Assembly (NCBI RefSeq): GCF_013032445.1
Contig: NZ_WQCA01000013.1
Location: 1-64,000, forward strand
DNA from: Ruegeria arenilitoris
GTDB lineage: Bacteria; Pseudomonadota; Alphaproteobacteria; Rhodobacterales; Rhodobacteraceae
Direction: 5' to 3'
DNA: 64,000 bases
The notes under the pieces were generated by a model. It ran no database searches. It was not told where the DNA came from and worked only from the letters and a program-made list of their open reading frames with translations. Both the position numbers and the translations under genes were made by a program. Below are positions 18,767 through 28,027 of this stretch, piece by piece (the first letter of the stretch is position 1; every line of letters begins with the position of its first letter).

Positions 18767-20068
18767 TCAAACCATCGAACGTATTGAAAAGAGTTGTTCT
18801 GGTTTGCTCATTCCTTTGAGGAATCGGCTGCCCAGAGACTCGACCTCATCAAGGAGAAGGCATGCAACCCCTGAAGAGAACAGCAGGTTCCGGTTCAGTA
18901 TTTTACAACACCCCTCAATTCGGCTTGCTACATTTACGGCCTCGCCAATGACGGTGAAGTCCAAGCGCTGCGCCGCACCGATGTTTCCAAAGAAGACTTC
19001 ACCCAAGTGCAAACCAATGCCCGCATGTAGCGGAGTCCAAGCCGTTTCACTACGCATGCGTTCGTTTAGCAAATACAGCTCGGACTGTGCTTGTCGCGCG
19101 GCTTCAACAGCTGCTTGAGCGGCGCTTTGAGGCGTTTCAAAAGAAGCAATTGGAAACACGGCGAGCATACCGTCACCAATGAATTTCAAGACGTCGCCGC
19201 CATGCCGGTTCACTGCATCTGCCATTGCTGAAAAGTAGTGATCGAGCACCGTAGCGACGGATTGATTGTCCATGTCTTCCGAGAGCGTAGAAAAACCACG
19301 CATATCAGAGCTCCATACAACTGCCCTGATCGGAACGCCCGTTCCCCGACGGATCGTCCCGCTTGCAACGCGCTCGCCTGCTTCCCATCCAAGATAGGTA
19401 TGGGAGATGTTCTTCGTAATCCGCTCCGCGACGTGTCGATCTACATGCAAACCGAACAGCTTGATCAGGAGGGTCAAACTTTCCAGTTGTTCCGTTTCGA
19501 ACCCGCCTTGCTGTCGCGTGGCCAGTGTGATGGCATTAAATCTACCGCAACTCGCAGACATCGGAAGCGCCACATATTCCGAGAAGCCCTCCTTACCAAG
19601 ACTCATCATGAGAGGGCTTGCCGCTTCGCCTTCATCATTTTCAAGAGGCACCCGAACCGTTCGGCCGTACTCCATCACGTTGAAAAGAGGGTTTTTTCTG
19701 TAGCCATCAGAATACAGGGCGTCCTCCCCAATTTGAATCTCATCGCAAAACCCGTCGGTTGTGCTCCAGTTCCACGCATATCCAAAGGCTTGCGGATGCA
19801 GCGTTCCAACATTGAGACTCAGACGACCAACCCCCAACCCAGCCTGCACCAACCGTTCCGCAAACTCCTTTGCGAGTTCGATGGTGTCCTTAGTTAGAAC
19901 TGCTGTGTTCAACAGCCAATCTCTGACGTCTTTCGGGGTGCATTGTCGATTAAGATTCAGGTCGAACCGGCTGCGCCTCAGCAGACTAACACCGGAAGCA
20001 TATGTCCGCGGTGCAGGATCCAGAAGGTTGAACTGAGCGTCAGAGTATTGCCTGGTAGCCGCATGCAT
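18767..20068 (-). CDS. Class III adenylate/guanylate cyclase with N-terminal sensor region
   Basis: 433 residues. The C-terminal half is a class III cyclase catalytic domain: VVWSSDMRGFSTLSE with the first metal Asp, GGDVLKFIGDGMLAVF with the second, and DFTVIGEAVNVASRIE with the transition-state region. The N-terminal ~240 residues have no membrane segment and look like a soluble sensor (VQAGLGVGRLSLNVGTLHPQ...; a GAF-like fold is likely). The protein resembles the cyclase at 57984-59156 in layout and length. Product (cAMP or cGMP) is not settled from sequence. Confidence 0.85.
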   Translation of the reverse strand: MHAATRQYSDAQFNLLDPAPRTYASGVSLLRRSRFDLNLNRQCTPKDVRDWLLNTAVLTKDTIELAKEFAERLVQAGLGVGRLSLNVGTLHPQAFGYAWNWSTTDGFCDEIQIGEDALYSDGYRKNPLFNVMEYGRTVRVPLENDEGEAASPLMMSLGKEGFSEYVALPMSASCGRFNAITLATRQQGGFETEQLESLTLLIKLFGLHVDRHVAERITKNISHTYLGWEAGERVASGTIRRGTGVPIRAVVWSSDMRGFSTLSEDMDNQSVATVLDHYFSAMADAVNRHGGDVLKFIGDGMLAVFPIASFETPQSAAQAAVEAARQAQSELYLLNERMRSETAWTPLHAGIGLHLGEVFFGNIGAAQRLDFTVIGEAVNVASRIEGCCKILNRNLLFSSGVACLLLDEVESLGSRFLKGMSKPEQLFSIRSMV

Positions 20069-20105
20069 CGCAAATTAGTTCCTTGAGTTCTCAAGCTGAA
20101 TTCGG

Positions 20106-20150
20106 AGAAAGAAAAGCGGGCAGCGACACATATCGAATGCGCGCTGCCCG
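20106..20150 (-). terminator. Intrinsic terminator of the MDR gene
   Basis: CGGGCAGC ... GCTGCCCG with an 18-base loop at 20117-20150. Read on the minus strand it is followed by GCTTTTCTTTC, a T-rich tail, so it ends the transcript of the minus-strand gene at 20175-21161. Confidence 0.75.
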
Positions 20151-20174
20151 ACAGGTTGGTTTTGGTGCAGTGCT

Positions 20175-21161
20175 TCAGAGTTCGACAACGACCTTGCCGA
20201 TGGCTTGGCCACTGGTCAGGCGATCATAGGCATCACCGACCTGTTCAAACCCGAAGCGCTGGTCATCAAGCAGTGGCCTCAATGCGCCTGCGTCTACGAT
20301 TTCGGCTAATTTAGCCAGGATCGCGCCATGCTCATCACGCTTGTGGTCGTGTATCATCGGGATCAGCATGAAGATGATGTGCAGTGACAGGCCTTTGAAA
20401 TGTGCTGGAGTAAGGTCCAGTTCGACCAAAGCGACGGTCGAGGCGATGTTCCCGTTCAGCGCTGCTGCCTCGAAGGAGTTGGTCATGTTTGGGCCGCCAA
20501 CCGAGTCAAAGATGGTCTCGAAACCTGCACCGGCAGTGTGTTCCTCGACATAGTCTGCGACCTTCTCCTTCATGAAATCGATTGCCGTCGCACCGTAGCT
20601 CTCGATCACTTCAAGTTGCGACGAACCGGTTCCGGTTGCGAAGACGTCTGCACCAATATGCTTGGCAAGTTGCACGGCTAAGTGACCGACTCCACCGGCA
20701 CCACCTTGCACCAGAACCTTCTGACCTTCTTGAGCACCTGCGCGGGTCAGCCCCTCATAGGCAGTAATGCCGACCAGCGGGATCGCAGCAGCTTCTCGCA
20801 TCAAAAGGGACTTGGGTTTGTGTGCAATAAGACGCGCATCAGCGACCATGTATTCAGCCAGTGCGCCCTGTAGCTCCAGTAGACCGCCAGCACATCCGTA
20901 AACCTCGTCGCCTACCTTGAAGCCACTCACGCCGTCCCCAACGGCCTCGACAGTTCCGGCAAAGTCCATACCCAGAACAGCGGGTAGTTCTGGCGAGAGA
21001 GGGAGATCCGTGCCCATCGCGCGGATCATAGTATCCACTGTGTTCACGCTGGTGGCTGCAACGCGCACGACAACATGGCCGGGCTTGGCAGTCGGCGTTT
21101 CAATTTCGGCAAGTTCGAACTTTGCGTTCTCGCCGTATTCAACAAGGGTCATTGCTTTCAT
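20175..21161 (-). CDS. Zinc-free MDR oxidoreductase (quinone oxidoreductase-like)
   Basis: Medium-chain dehydrogenase/reductase with the NADPH motif VQGGAGGVGHLAVQLAKHIG and the family segments GMDFAGTVEAVGDGVSGFKVGDEV and AIPLVGITAYEGL. The cysteines that bind structural or catalytic zinc in alcohol dehydrogenases are absent, so it fits quinone oxidoreductase or enoyl reductase types. The ATG at 21161 is chosen because CGGAGATGCCC lies ahead of it; longer starts have no such site. It is divergent from the dehydrogenase operon at 21486 and may share its control region. Confidence 0.85.
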   Translation of the reverse strand: MKAMTLVEYGENAKFELAEIETPTAKPGHVVVRVAATSVNTVDTMIRAMGTDLPLSPELPAVLGMDFAGTVEAVGDGVSGFKVGDEVYGCAGGLLELQGALAEYMVADARLIAHKPKSLLMREAAAIPLVGITAYEGLTRAGAQEGQKVLVQGGAGGVGHLAVQLAKHIGADVFATGTGSSQLEVIESYGATAIDFMKEKVADYVEEHTAGAGFETIFDSVGGPNMTNSFEAAALNGNIASTVALVELDLTPAHFKGLSLHIIFMLIPMIHDHKRDEHGAILAKLAEIVDAGALRPLLDDQRFGFEQVGDAYDRLTSGQAIGKVVVEL

Positions 21162-21340
21162 TGGGCATCTCCGGATGGATGTTTGACGGCTCATACGTAG
21201 ATTGAACACACAGCAGGATAAATTGACCCAAATCGGAGTTCAGTTTTCCGATTCTGAGAATAATCTGAATGAATCTCCAATATCGATTTTGGTAAGCGAC
21301 CTCATGTGGTGGTCGTGGTTGCTTGAGGGCTATCGTCTCA

Positions 21341-21373
21341 AACTGTCTCAAACTGTCTCGGGGTGAGACAGTT
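21341..21373. promoter_or_regulatory. Triple TGTCTC-type operator ahead of the dehydrogenase operon
   Basis: AACTGTCTC occurs twice in a row (21341-21349 and 21351-21359) and is followed five bases later by its exact reverse complement GAGACAGTT (21365-21373). The second and third form a perfect nine-base dyad. It lies about 115 bases ahead of the first dehydrogenase gene and in the gap to the divergent MDR gene. The likely binder is the AcoR-like activator encoded at 31427-33310; this is inference from position and from the dyad sites used by such activators. The remaining 200 bases of the gap show no further clear element. Confidence 0.55.
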
Positions 21374-21485
21374 AAGCAATTGGCGAGATGTAGGGCTAAC
21401 GAGTTCCTTGCCGCATTCAGCACTTCTCGCCAGCCTTCCCAACGAAACATGAGCGACATCATGATCGCATGCTTGGGAGGAGCGC

Positions 21486-22472
21486 ATGACACCAACTCGC
21501 GAAGAACAGCATTGGATGTATCGCAATATGGTCACGAGCCGCCGGTTCGAAGAAACCATTGCGGGCATCTATTTCGAGGGTAAAACGCCCGTTTTTAATA
21601 TGGCTAACGGACCAATACCTGGGGAAATGCATCTCAGCGACGGTCAGGAGCCGGTCGCCGTTGGCGTATGTGCGCACCTAAATTCCGATGACGTCGTAAC
21701 AGCGACGCATCGCCCTCACCATCAAGCGATCGCCAAGGGTGTCGACCTCGACAAAATGGCAGCCGAAATCTTTGGGAAAAAGACGGGCCTGTCCGGTGGA
21801 CGCGGCGGTCACATGCACATCTTTGATGCCGACGTGAACTTTGCCTGCTCCGGGATCATCGCCCAAGGCATGGGGCCAGCTATAGGCGCGGCTCTTTCCC
21901 GGAAGATGCAAAACAAACCCGGAGTTGCGGTCGCGTTTGTTGGCGAAGGCGCAGTCAACCAGGGCGGATGGCATGAAGCCATGAACTTGGCCGCCGTTTG
22001 GAATCTGCCCTTTGTCTGCGTGATCGAAGACAATGCATGGGGCATCTCCGTTTCCAAAGAAGCCTCAACAGCAGTAACGAACAATGCAGATCGCGCTGCG
22101 GCTTACGGCATCCCCGGAAAACGCATCGAAGGTAATGATCCATTCGCGATCTATGACGCAGCCGGAGAAGCCATATCGCGCGCACGCGCTGGCGAAGGTC
22201 CAACCCTTCTGGAAATCGAGACATATCGCCTGGCAGGGCATTTCATGGGAGATGCCGAAGGCTATCGGCCAGAAGGCGAAAAGGACGCGCTTTTCGAAAA
22301 GGATCCTATTCCGAAGATGCGGGCCAAAATGCTTGCCGATGACGCAGCCACCGAAGCTGAGCTCGACGCAATCGAAGCCGAAAGCGCGGCACGCGTCGAG
22401 GCCGCAATCAAATTCGCCCGGGAAAGCGAAGAGCCAGCACCTGAAGATGCGCTGACAGCAGTCTTTGCCTGA
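21486..22472 (+). CDS. Acetoin-type 2-oxo acid dehydrogenase E1 alpha
   Basis: Thiamine-diphosphate E1 alpha subunit, 328 residues. The cofactor motif runs from VGEGAVNQGGWHEAMNLA to VIEDNAWGISV, and GGRGGHMHIFD with RLAGHFMGD are family hallmarks. Start ATG is preceded by GGGAGGAGCGC. The closest known type is the E1 alpha of acetoin dehydrogenase, though branched-chain and pyruvate enzymes are related. First gene of the eleven-gene plus-strand run; its stop lies 16 bases before the E1 beta start. Confidence 0.85.
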   Translation: MTPTREEQHWMYRNMVTSRRFEETIAGIYFEGKTPVFNMANGPIPGEMHLSDGQEPVAVGVCAHLNSDDVVTATHRPHHQAIAKGVDLDKMAAEIFGKKTGLSGGRGGHMHIFDADVNFACSGIIAQGMGPAIGAALSRKMQNKPGVAVAFVGEGAVNQGGWHEAMNLAAVWNLPFVCVIEDNAWGISVSKEASTAVTNNADRAAAYGIPGKRIEGNDPFAIYDAAGEAISRARAGEGPTLLEIETYRLAGHFMGDAEGYRPEGEKDALFEKDPIPKMRAKMLADDAATEAELDAIEAESAARVEAAIKFARESEEPAPEDALTAVFA

Positions 22473-22488
22473 GCTGGAGGGAGGAAAA

Positions 22489-23508
22489 ATGAACAAACCA
22501 AACGAAAGAAAGCTGACGATAGCCCGAGCTATGGCCGAGGCGATGCAGCAGGAAATGAAGATTGACCCTTCCGTTTTCGTGATGGGTGAAGATATCGGTG
22601 CACTGGGCGGGGTTTACGGCAATACGCGCGGCCTCTTGGACGAGTTTGGCTCCGAACGGGTTCGCGACACTCCAATCTCGGAAACAGCGTTTATTGGTGC
22701 CGCAGTTGGTGCAGCCCAGGACGGGATGCGACCGGTCGTAGAATTGATGTTCGTGGACTTCTTCGGCGTTTGCTTTGACGCGATCTACAATCTAATGGCC
22801 AAGAACATCTACTTCTCGGGCGGCAACTTCAAAGTACCGATGGTGCTGATGACTTCGACCGGCGGCGGCTACTCGGACGCTGGTCAGCACTCGCAATGTG
22901 TCTACGGCACCTTTGCCCATTTACCGGGCATGAAAGTCGTGGCTCCTTCTAACGCTTACGACGCCAAAGGGCTGATGACGGCAGCAATGCGTGACGATAG
23001 CCCCGTGGTCTACATGTACCACAAAAGCCTTCAAGGCATGGGGTGGTTAGGTACCGAGGCCGGAGCAACAGTTCATGTTCCCGAGGAAAGTTACACCGTT
23101 GAAATCGGCAAGGCCAAAGTGGTTCGCGAAGGTTCAGATGTCACCATTGTTAGCCTTGGAATGGGCGTTCACAACGCATTGAAGGCGGCTGCCAAGCTGG
23201 AAGCGCAAGGCGTCAGTGCCGAAGTTGTGGACCTCGTCAGCCTCGTGCCGCTGGACCGAGAATCGATTCGCGCCTCGGTGGCCAAGACCGGCCGACTGAT
23301 CGTCGTTGACGAAGACTACATGAGTTATGGCGTCTCCGGTGAAATCATCGCGACAGTTACAGAGCATGACATCTCGGTGCTGAAAGCTGCGCCCAAGCGG
23401 ATCGCGTTCCCGGATGTGCCGATCCCGTTCTCTCGCGTCATGGAGCAACACTGCTTGCCGAACCCGGACAAGATCGTCGCAGCCTGGAACGACATAAAAG
23501 CCGCCTGA
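22489..23508 (+). CDS. Acetoin-type 2-oxo acid dehydrogenase E1 beta
   Basis: E1 beta subunit, 339 residues: VFVMGEDIGALGGVYGNT, the cofactor-side ETAFIGAAVGAAQDGMRP, and DLVSLVPLDRESI with DEDYMSYGVSGEI in the transketolase C-terminal domain. The ATG at 22489 is chosen for the GGGAGG seven bases ahead. Together with the E1 alpha gene it would decarboxylate a 2-oxo acid or cleave an alpha-diketone/acetoin-like substrate and pass the acyl group to the free lipoyl protein encoded next. Confidence 0.87.
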   Translation: MNKPNERKLTIARAMAEAMQQEMKIDPSVFVMGEDIGALGGVYGNTRGLLDEFGSERVRDTPISETAFIGAAVGAAQDGMRPVVELMFVDFFGVCFDAIYNLMAKNIYFSGGNFKVPMVLMTSTGGGYSDAGQHSQCVYGTFAHLPGMKVVAPSNAYDAKGLMTAAMRDDSPVVYMYHKSLQGMGWLGTEAGATVHVPEESYTVEIGKAKVVREGSDVTIVSLGMGVHNALKAAAKLEAQGVSAEVVDLVSLVPLDRESIRASVAKTGRLIVVDEDYMSYGVSGEIIATVTEHDISVLKAAPKRIAFPDVPIPFSRVMEQHCLPNPDKIVAAWNDIKAA

Positions 23509-23579
23509 TCCACACACCATTGGAAACCATCAAGCACGGGGCAGCACATTGCGGCCCCGAACAAGGAAGGAGTGCCTAA

Positions 23580-23813
23580 ATGGCAACTGATATCACTATC
23601 CCTTCGGATCTATGGGACGAGGACGAGGAAACCGTCATCACAAGCTGGCTGGTTGATGATGGATCTACCGTCGAAGAAGGTGCCCTGATCGCCGAAATTA
23701 TGACGGCCAAGGTTCAGTATGAAATCCTTGCCCCGGCATCTGGGACCGTAAGCATCAAAGAAGAGGCCGATGCTGTCGTCGCCAAAGGCGCCGTGATCGG
23801 ATCGATAGAATGA
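23580..23813 (+). CDS. Stand-alone lipoyl-domain protein
   Basis: Only 77 residues: a single lipoyl/biotinyl domain with the modified lysine in IMTAKVQYE (Lys44) and the paired half-sheets around it. In ordinary 2-oxo acid dehydrogenases this domain is fused to E2. Here it is a separate acyl carrier, and its stop overlaps the start of the E2 catalytic gene by four bases (ATGA), so equimolar translation is likely. AAGGAAGGAG precedes the ATG. Confidence 0.9.
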   Translation: MATDITIPSDLWDEDEETVITSWLVDDGSTVEEGALIAEIMTAKVQYEILAPASGTVSIKEEADAVVAKGAVIGSIE

Positions 23814-24490
23814 GCGGCGAAGTGAAAACTGTCCCGCTCAAGGGTGTGCGCGGGATGATCGCTGACGCGATGGTGAAAAGCCTGCAGACAGCTGCTCAGC
23901 TGACGCATCAGGGCAGCGCCGACGCGACCGCTCTTTTGGCGGAAAAGGCCCGGTTGGCCGAGGCAGGAACCAAGGCTTCGGTTGAGGATCTTTTGATGTC
24001 AGCGGTCATCCGCGCTTTGAAAAAGAACCCAGACGCCAATGGCAGAGTAGAGGGAAAAGACGTCAAAGTTTTTAGCGCAATCGATCTGTCGGTTGCGATT
24101 GCCTTGCCAGGCAACTTGTTGGTCGCACCAGCGATCTTTGGTGCGGGTGAGATGGATGTTTCTGAACTTAGGGCGGCGCGACAAGACCTTGCCGCTCGGG
24201 CAAAGACCAACAAGCTCAGCGTTACAGAAATGACTGGCGGCACGTTCACTGTCAGTAATCTTGGATTGACCAGGGTCGAGCACTTCACACCAATCATCAA
24301 TGCCCCGCAAATCTGCATTTTGGGTATTGGGCGCCTTACTGACAGGGCGGTTCGAAGCGAAGATGCCGGCATCGAGCTGCGTCCGCATGTGGGCCTGTCA
24401 TTGACTTTTGACCATCGTGCCCTCGACGGGGGCCCGGCGGGCGACCTTCTGACTTCGATATGTGAAGAAATTGAAGGAATGGGCAAATGA
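23810..24490 (+). CDS. E2 acyltransferase catalytic domain without lipoyl or binding domains
   Basis: 226 residues that correspond to the C-terminal catalytic part of dihydrolipoamide acyltransferase: the acyl-CoA region GGTFTVSNLGLTRVEHFTPIIN (shown in part) and the catalytic pair in FDHRALDGG (His202, Asp206). It lacks both the lipoyl domain and the ~40-residue peripheral subunit-binding domain that tethers E1 and E3. It transfers an acyl group from the free lipoyl protein to CoA. Its stop overlaps the ligase start by four bases. The missing tether is the odd feature of this complex. Confidence 0.88.
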   Translation: MSGEVKTVPLKGVRGMIADAMVKSLQTAAQLTHQGSADATALLAEKARLAEAGTKASVEDLLMSAVIRALKKNPDANGRVEGKDVKVFSAIDLSVAIALPGNLLVAPAIFGAGEMDVSELRAARQDLAARAKTNKLSVTEMTGGTFTVSNLGLTRVEHFTPIINAPQICILGIGRLTDRAVRSEDAGIELRPHVGLSLTFDHRALDGGPAGDLLTSICEEIEGMGK

Positions 24491-25197
24491 CCGGCCTTCT
24501 ACGGCAGTTTTCCAGCCCGGCCGAGGGTTTGGCTTTTGAAGCCAAGCTTTTTTCCGCACGGGAATCTGCCGTGGGCCTCTGGGCCAGCGAAAACGATGCA
24601 CTGGTCTGTCCGGCTTCGTATCGTAAATACTACGGTCTCAAGGATGCTTCATCGCATTCGCTGAAGCGCGGTTGGCCGGTCTTTACTCGGCCAACCGGGG
24701 GCGGCGCTGTTCCGCAAGGGTCGGGGGTTGTCAATTTGGCAATCGCTTTCACCGCGCCGCGCGGTTTCACGATCAATGATGGCTATAGGCTGATTACTGG
24801 CATCATCCGCAACGGGCTGGGTTCCACAGGAGTTAGGCTGGCCACAGGTCCAACGCCCACCAGTTTCTGCGACGGCGACTGGAATCTCTCCATTCAGGGG
24901 AAAAAGGTCGTGGGTACGGCGCAGCGCTGGAAGCCGCTTGGTGAAACCAACACCCGGGTTTTGGCGCATGCTCTGATCCTGACCCGAGGCTCAGTTGAAC
25001 CCGGCGCACGGGCAGTAGACGCCTTCAATGCCGACCTTGGATTAGGCGCGGTCTCTTGTGCCGCTCACACGAGTTTGGAGCGTGCCATCGAAAAGAACAT
25101 GCGGGCTCCTCGCGCCCTCGTTCAAGAACTGCACGCAGCTTCAGTTTCAGCTCTGCGATCCATTCAATTCGAGGCACAGAACTGTGTCGCGGCATGA
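24487..25197 (+). CDS. Lipoate--protein ligase A family protein
   Basis: Biotin/lipoate ligase fold, 236 residues, with the substrate loop RPTGGGAVPQGSGVVNLAI and the active-site lysine in QGKKVVGTAQRW. It would lipoylate the free lipoyl protein encoded two genes upstream, and coupling to the E2 gene (ATGA) supports a dedicated enzyme. From sequence I cannot tell ligase (lipoate plus ATP) from octanoyl or amido transfer activity. Confidence 0.83.
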   Translation: MTGLLRQFSSPAEGLAFEAKLFSARESAVGLWASENDALVCPASYRKYYGLKDASSHSLKRGWPVFTRPTGGGAVPQGSGVVNLAIAFTAPRGFTINDGYRLITGIIRNGLGSTGVRLATGPTPTSFCDGDWNLSIQGKKVVGTAQRWKPLGETNTRVLAHALILTRGSVEPGARAVDAFNADLGLGAVSCAAHTSLERAIEKNMRAPRALVQELHAASVSALRSIQFEAQNCVAA

Positions 25198-25250
25198 GCA
25201 AAGACATGAGCCGCAAGAGAAGAGCGGCTTTTGAGAAAAGGGAGGAAAAT

Positions 25251-25613
25251 ATGTCTAACGAAACGATCCACGTTCACCTGAAAGTTGGTGTGCCCACAGA
25301 AAACGGCAGCAAGTTCGAAGACCTCATGACTGAGCTCGTCGCGAGAACTGAAAACGAACCGGGCACTCTGGTTTACGAATGGTATCGAAGCAACGACGGC
25401 AACACTTGGCACATCATAGAAAGATATGCGGACGCTGAGAATGGCGATCTGCATGTGAAAGGGTTTGCCGAAAACTACGCCGGTCGGTTTTTCGAGTTGA
25501 TCGACGGGTGCGAAGCCATCGTATCGGAAAATGCGACGCCATACATCCGCGGCATTCTGGAGGGTATCGCGCCCCTCTACGTCTCTCAGAAAGGCGGGTT
25601 TCACCGCTTCTGA
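25251..25613 (+). CDS. Antibiotic biosynthesis monooxygenase (YgiN-like) domain protein
   Basis: 120-residue ferredoxin-like fold of the ABM/YgiN class: LKVGVPTENGSKFEDLMTEL, EPGTLVYEWYRSNDG and WHIIERYADAEN. The start follows GGGAGGAAAA. Members are quinol monooxygenases, haem-degrading enzymes or small-molecule binders, and some are not enzymes. It sits between the lipoate ligase and the GMC/Tat pair, so it may act on the product of the oxidoreductase. No signal peptide. Confidence 0.78.
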   Translation: MSNETIHVHLKVGVPTENGSKFEDLMTELVARTENEPGTLVYEWYRSNDGNTWHIIERYADAENGDLHVKGFAENYAGRFFELIDGCEAIVSENATPYIRGILEGIAPLYVSQKGGFHRF

Positions 25614-25710
25614 TCCGCGAAGGATCACCTCGATGGAACCTCATCCAGACATCGTCATACCGCTTAGCAGGTCCGAAAGAACGGGCTCAAAATCCAATAT
25701 GGAGGAGAAT

Positions 25711-26304
25711 ATGGATTTCGAAACCAACAATCTCAAAACACCAAAGGCGCAAAAAGTTCAGCTAAGTCGCCGCAGCTTTCTGGTTAAATCAATCTTGGCT
25801 GGGGTGAGTGCAACAGCGGTTGTAGGGACTGCGGGCAACGCCTTTGCTGCAACGCTGAACGAAGATCAGGCAATCACCTTGCTTCAGATCGTTCAAGATA
25901 TCTTCCCACACCCGGACTTTCTGCCGCTGAGCATCTATCAAGATGTTTTGACGGGCGTTCTGACTGAGGCTGATACTTCGGAGGAAACGGCGAAACTCCT
26001 ATCCGACGGTTTGCAGGATCTTAATGCGCGATCTGCCGATCTCCATGGCACTGCCTATGCAGATGTGGATGCTTACGTAAAACGGGAAGCGCTGTTGCGC
26101 ATCATTCAGGACAGCGATTTTTTCCAGAAACTCCGGTGGGCCACCTGGAGCGGCATCTACATCAATCCCGAAGCTTGGCCGCAATTCGGCTATGAGGGCT
26201 CTTCTTGGGAAGAAGGCGGCTACATCGACCGTGGCTACAGCGATGCGACTTGGATTCCGCCCGGCCCGACGCTCGAGGAGCGTTTGAAGGCTGTTGGCAG
26301 GTAA
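25711..26304 (+). CDS. Tat-exported small subunit of a GMC dehydrogenase (gluconate 2-dehydrogenase subunit 3 type)
   Basis: 197 residues. The twin-arginine signal LSRRSFLVKSILAG is at residues 18-31, after a 17-residue polar lead, followed by a hydrophobic stretch and an AFAA cleavage region. The mature part (EDQAITLLQIVQDIFPHPDFLP) fits the gamma subunit of gluconate 2-dehydrogenase and related sorbitol or fructose dehydrogenases, which carries the folded FAD subunit through Tat. The ATG at 25711 is chosen for GGAGGAG ahead of it. It lies 19 bases before the GMC gene. Confidence 0.82.
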   Translation: MDFETNNLKTPKAQKVQLSRRSFLVKSILAGVSATAVVGTAGNAFAATLNEDQAITLLQIVQDIFPHPDFLPLSIYQDVLTGVLTEADTSEETAKLLSDGLQDLNARSADLHGTAYADVDAYVKREALLRIIQDSDFFQKLRWATWSGIYINPEAWPQFGYEGSSWEEGGYIDRGYSDATWIPPGPTLEERLKAVGR

Positions 26305-26323
26305 GAAAGCAGGAGGAAGCACA

Positions 26324-27904
26324 ATGGCTACCCAATTTGAATTGGACGACGACAGCGTGGTCGTCATCGTTGGTTCCGGGGCTGGCGGCGGAACGCTGGC
26401 CAATGAACTTGCTCAAAAAGGCATCTCTTCGGTTGTTCTGGAAGCTGGAGGCGTTTTCGAGTTTGACGACATCGAAAACGATGAATGGGGCATGTTCCTC
26501 AAGCTGACCGATTTCGACAAGCGATATTCGTCAGGGGGCTGGCACGGGGCTCAGAACCACCCGACCTTGCCGAACTGGCTGGTCAAGGGGCTTGGTGGCT
26601 CGACGGTTCATTGGGCGGGTGTTTCGCTGCGCTTCTATGAGCACGAGTTCAAAATGCGCACCGTGAACGGCGCCATACAAAACGCCAATGTAGAAGACTG
26701 GCCGATCACATTGGAAGAGCTGGAACCGTACTACGATCGCGCCGAAATCAAGATGGGCGTAACAGGCAAGGCGACCGGCATGCCGCATCTTCCCTGGAAC
26801 AACGACTTCCGTGTTCTTGCCGAAGGCGCACGCCGTGTTGGTTATACGAAAATCCAATCCGGGCCGATGGCGATTAACTCAGAAGACTATGATGGCCGAC
26901 CGGCCTGTCAACAAATTGGGTTTTGTATGCAGGGCTGCAAGATCGGCGCGAAATGGTCGACCGACATCACGGAAATTCCGGCCGCCGAGGAAACGGGAAA
27001 ATGTGAAGTTCGAACCAATTGTATGGTGTTGAAGATCGAGCACGACGACACCGGCAAAGCCACAGGTGTGGTTTATGCTGATAAAGACGGCAATCACCAT
27101 GTTCAAAAGGCCCGTATCGTCGCTGTCGCTGGCAACTCGATTGAGACCCCACGCCTGCTTTTGAACTCGGCATCGCCAATGTTCCCGGACGGCATGGCAA
27201 ACTCTTCCGGTCAGGTAGGAAAAAACTACATGGTTCACGTTAATGGTGGCGTCTACAGCGAGATGCCGGAACGTGTACATATCCACCGCGGGACCCAGGT
27301 GGCTGGTATCGTTGCCGACGAAGTCCTCAACAATCCCGATCGTGGTTTCACAGGAGGTTATCACCTCGAGAAACTGACTCTTGGCCTTCCGGTTATGTCG
27401 CTATTTCTGAAACGCGGGAACGGAGCCTGGGGCAAGGATTTGGCTGAAGCCTTGGAGAAATATGACTATCTGTCCGGCGTGTACATTGTGGGTGAAGATT
27501 TGGCACAGGAGCAGAACCGCATCACGCTGCATGACACTGAAAAAGACCAGCATGGTCTTCCGGTGCCAATTGTAAGCCGCACGCCACATAACAACGACGA
27601 ACGTATGCTGAAACATGCTTATGGAGTGATGGATAAAATCCATGATGCCGTTGGCGCGAAGGTGACACACCATTTGGCCAAATACCCGGCAAGCCACAAC
27701 ATGGGCACGGCCCGGATGCATGAGGACCCTGACAAGGGTGTCGTGAACAAGTGGGGTCAGGCCCACGATGTTCCGAACCTATTTATTTCGGACGGCAGCG
27801 TATTCACCTCATCCGGTGCGGCCAACCCCACATTGACCATCGTCGCACTGGTCATCCGCCAGGCAGAGTACATCGCGCAAGAGATGAACGCCCAAAACAT
27901 CTGA
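26324..27904 (+). CDS. GMC-family FAD oxidoreductase
   Basis: 526 residues with the FAD motif VIVGSGAGGGTLANELAQKG, the GMC loop LGGSTVHWAGVS, and the C-terminal SHNMGTARM with the catalytic His and NPTLTIVAL with the catalytic Asn. There is no signal peptide; it probably leaves the cell with the Tat subunit encoded just upstream. A cytochrome c subunit, the usual electron acceptor of such dehydrogenases, is not in the cluster. AGGAGGAAGCACA precedes the ATG. It oxidises an alcohol or polyol; the substrate cannot be read from sequence. Confidence 0.87.
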   Translation: MATQFELDDDSVVVIVGSGAGGGTLANELAQKGISSVVLEAGGVFEFDDIENDEWGMFLKLTDFDKRYSSGGWHGAQNHPTLPNWLVKGLGGSTVHWAGVSLRFYEHEFKMRTVNGAIQNANVEDWPITLEELEPYYDRAEIKMGVTGKATGMPHLPWNNDFRVLAEGARRVGYTKIQSGPMAINSEDYDGRPACQQIGFCMQGCKIGAKWSTDITEIPAAEETGKCEVRTNCMVLKIEHDDTGKATGVVYADKDGNHHVQKARIVAVAGNSIETPRLLLNSASPMFPDGMANSSGQVGKNYMVHVNGGVYSEMPERVHIHRGTQVAGIVADEVLNNPDRGFTGGYHLEKLTLGLPVMSLFLKRGNGAWGKDLAEALEKYDYLSGVYIVGEDLAQEQNRITLHDTEKDQHGLPVPIVSRTPHNNDERMLKHAYGVMDKIHDAVGAKVTHHLAKYPASHNMGTARMHEDPDKGVVNKWGQAHDVPNLFISDGSVFTSSGAANPTLTIVALVIRQAEYIAQEMNAQNI

Positions 27905-28027
27905 CGCCACAAGCGCCTCTCCCCGGTGCGGTCAGGCTTTCGGGCCTGGCTGCATTGGAGGCGCTCGGTCTTGCGCGGAAACGGGGTTCGCTTGCCCCGA
28001 AACAGCATCAATCCAAAGGAGGAGAAT

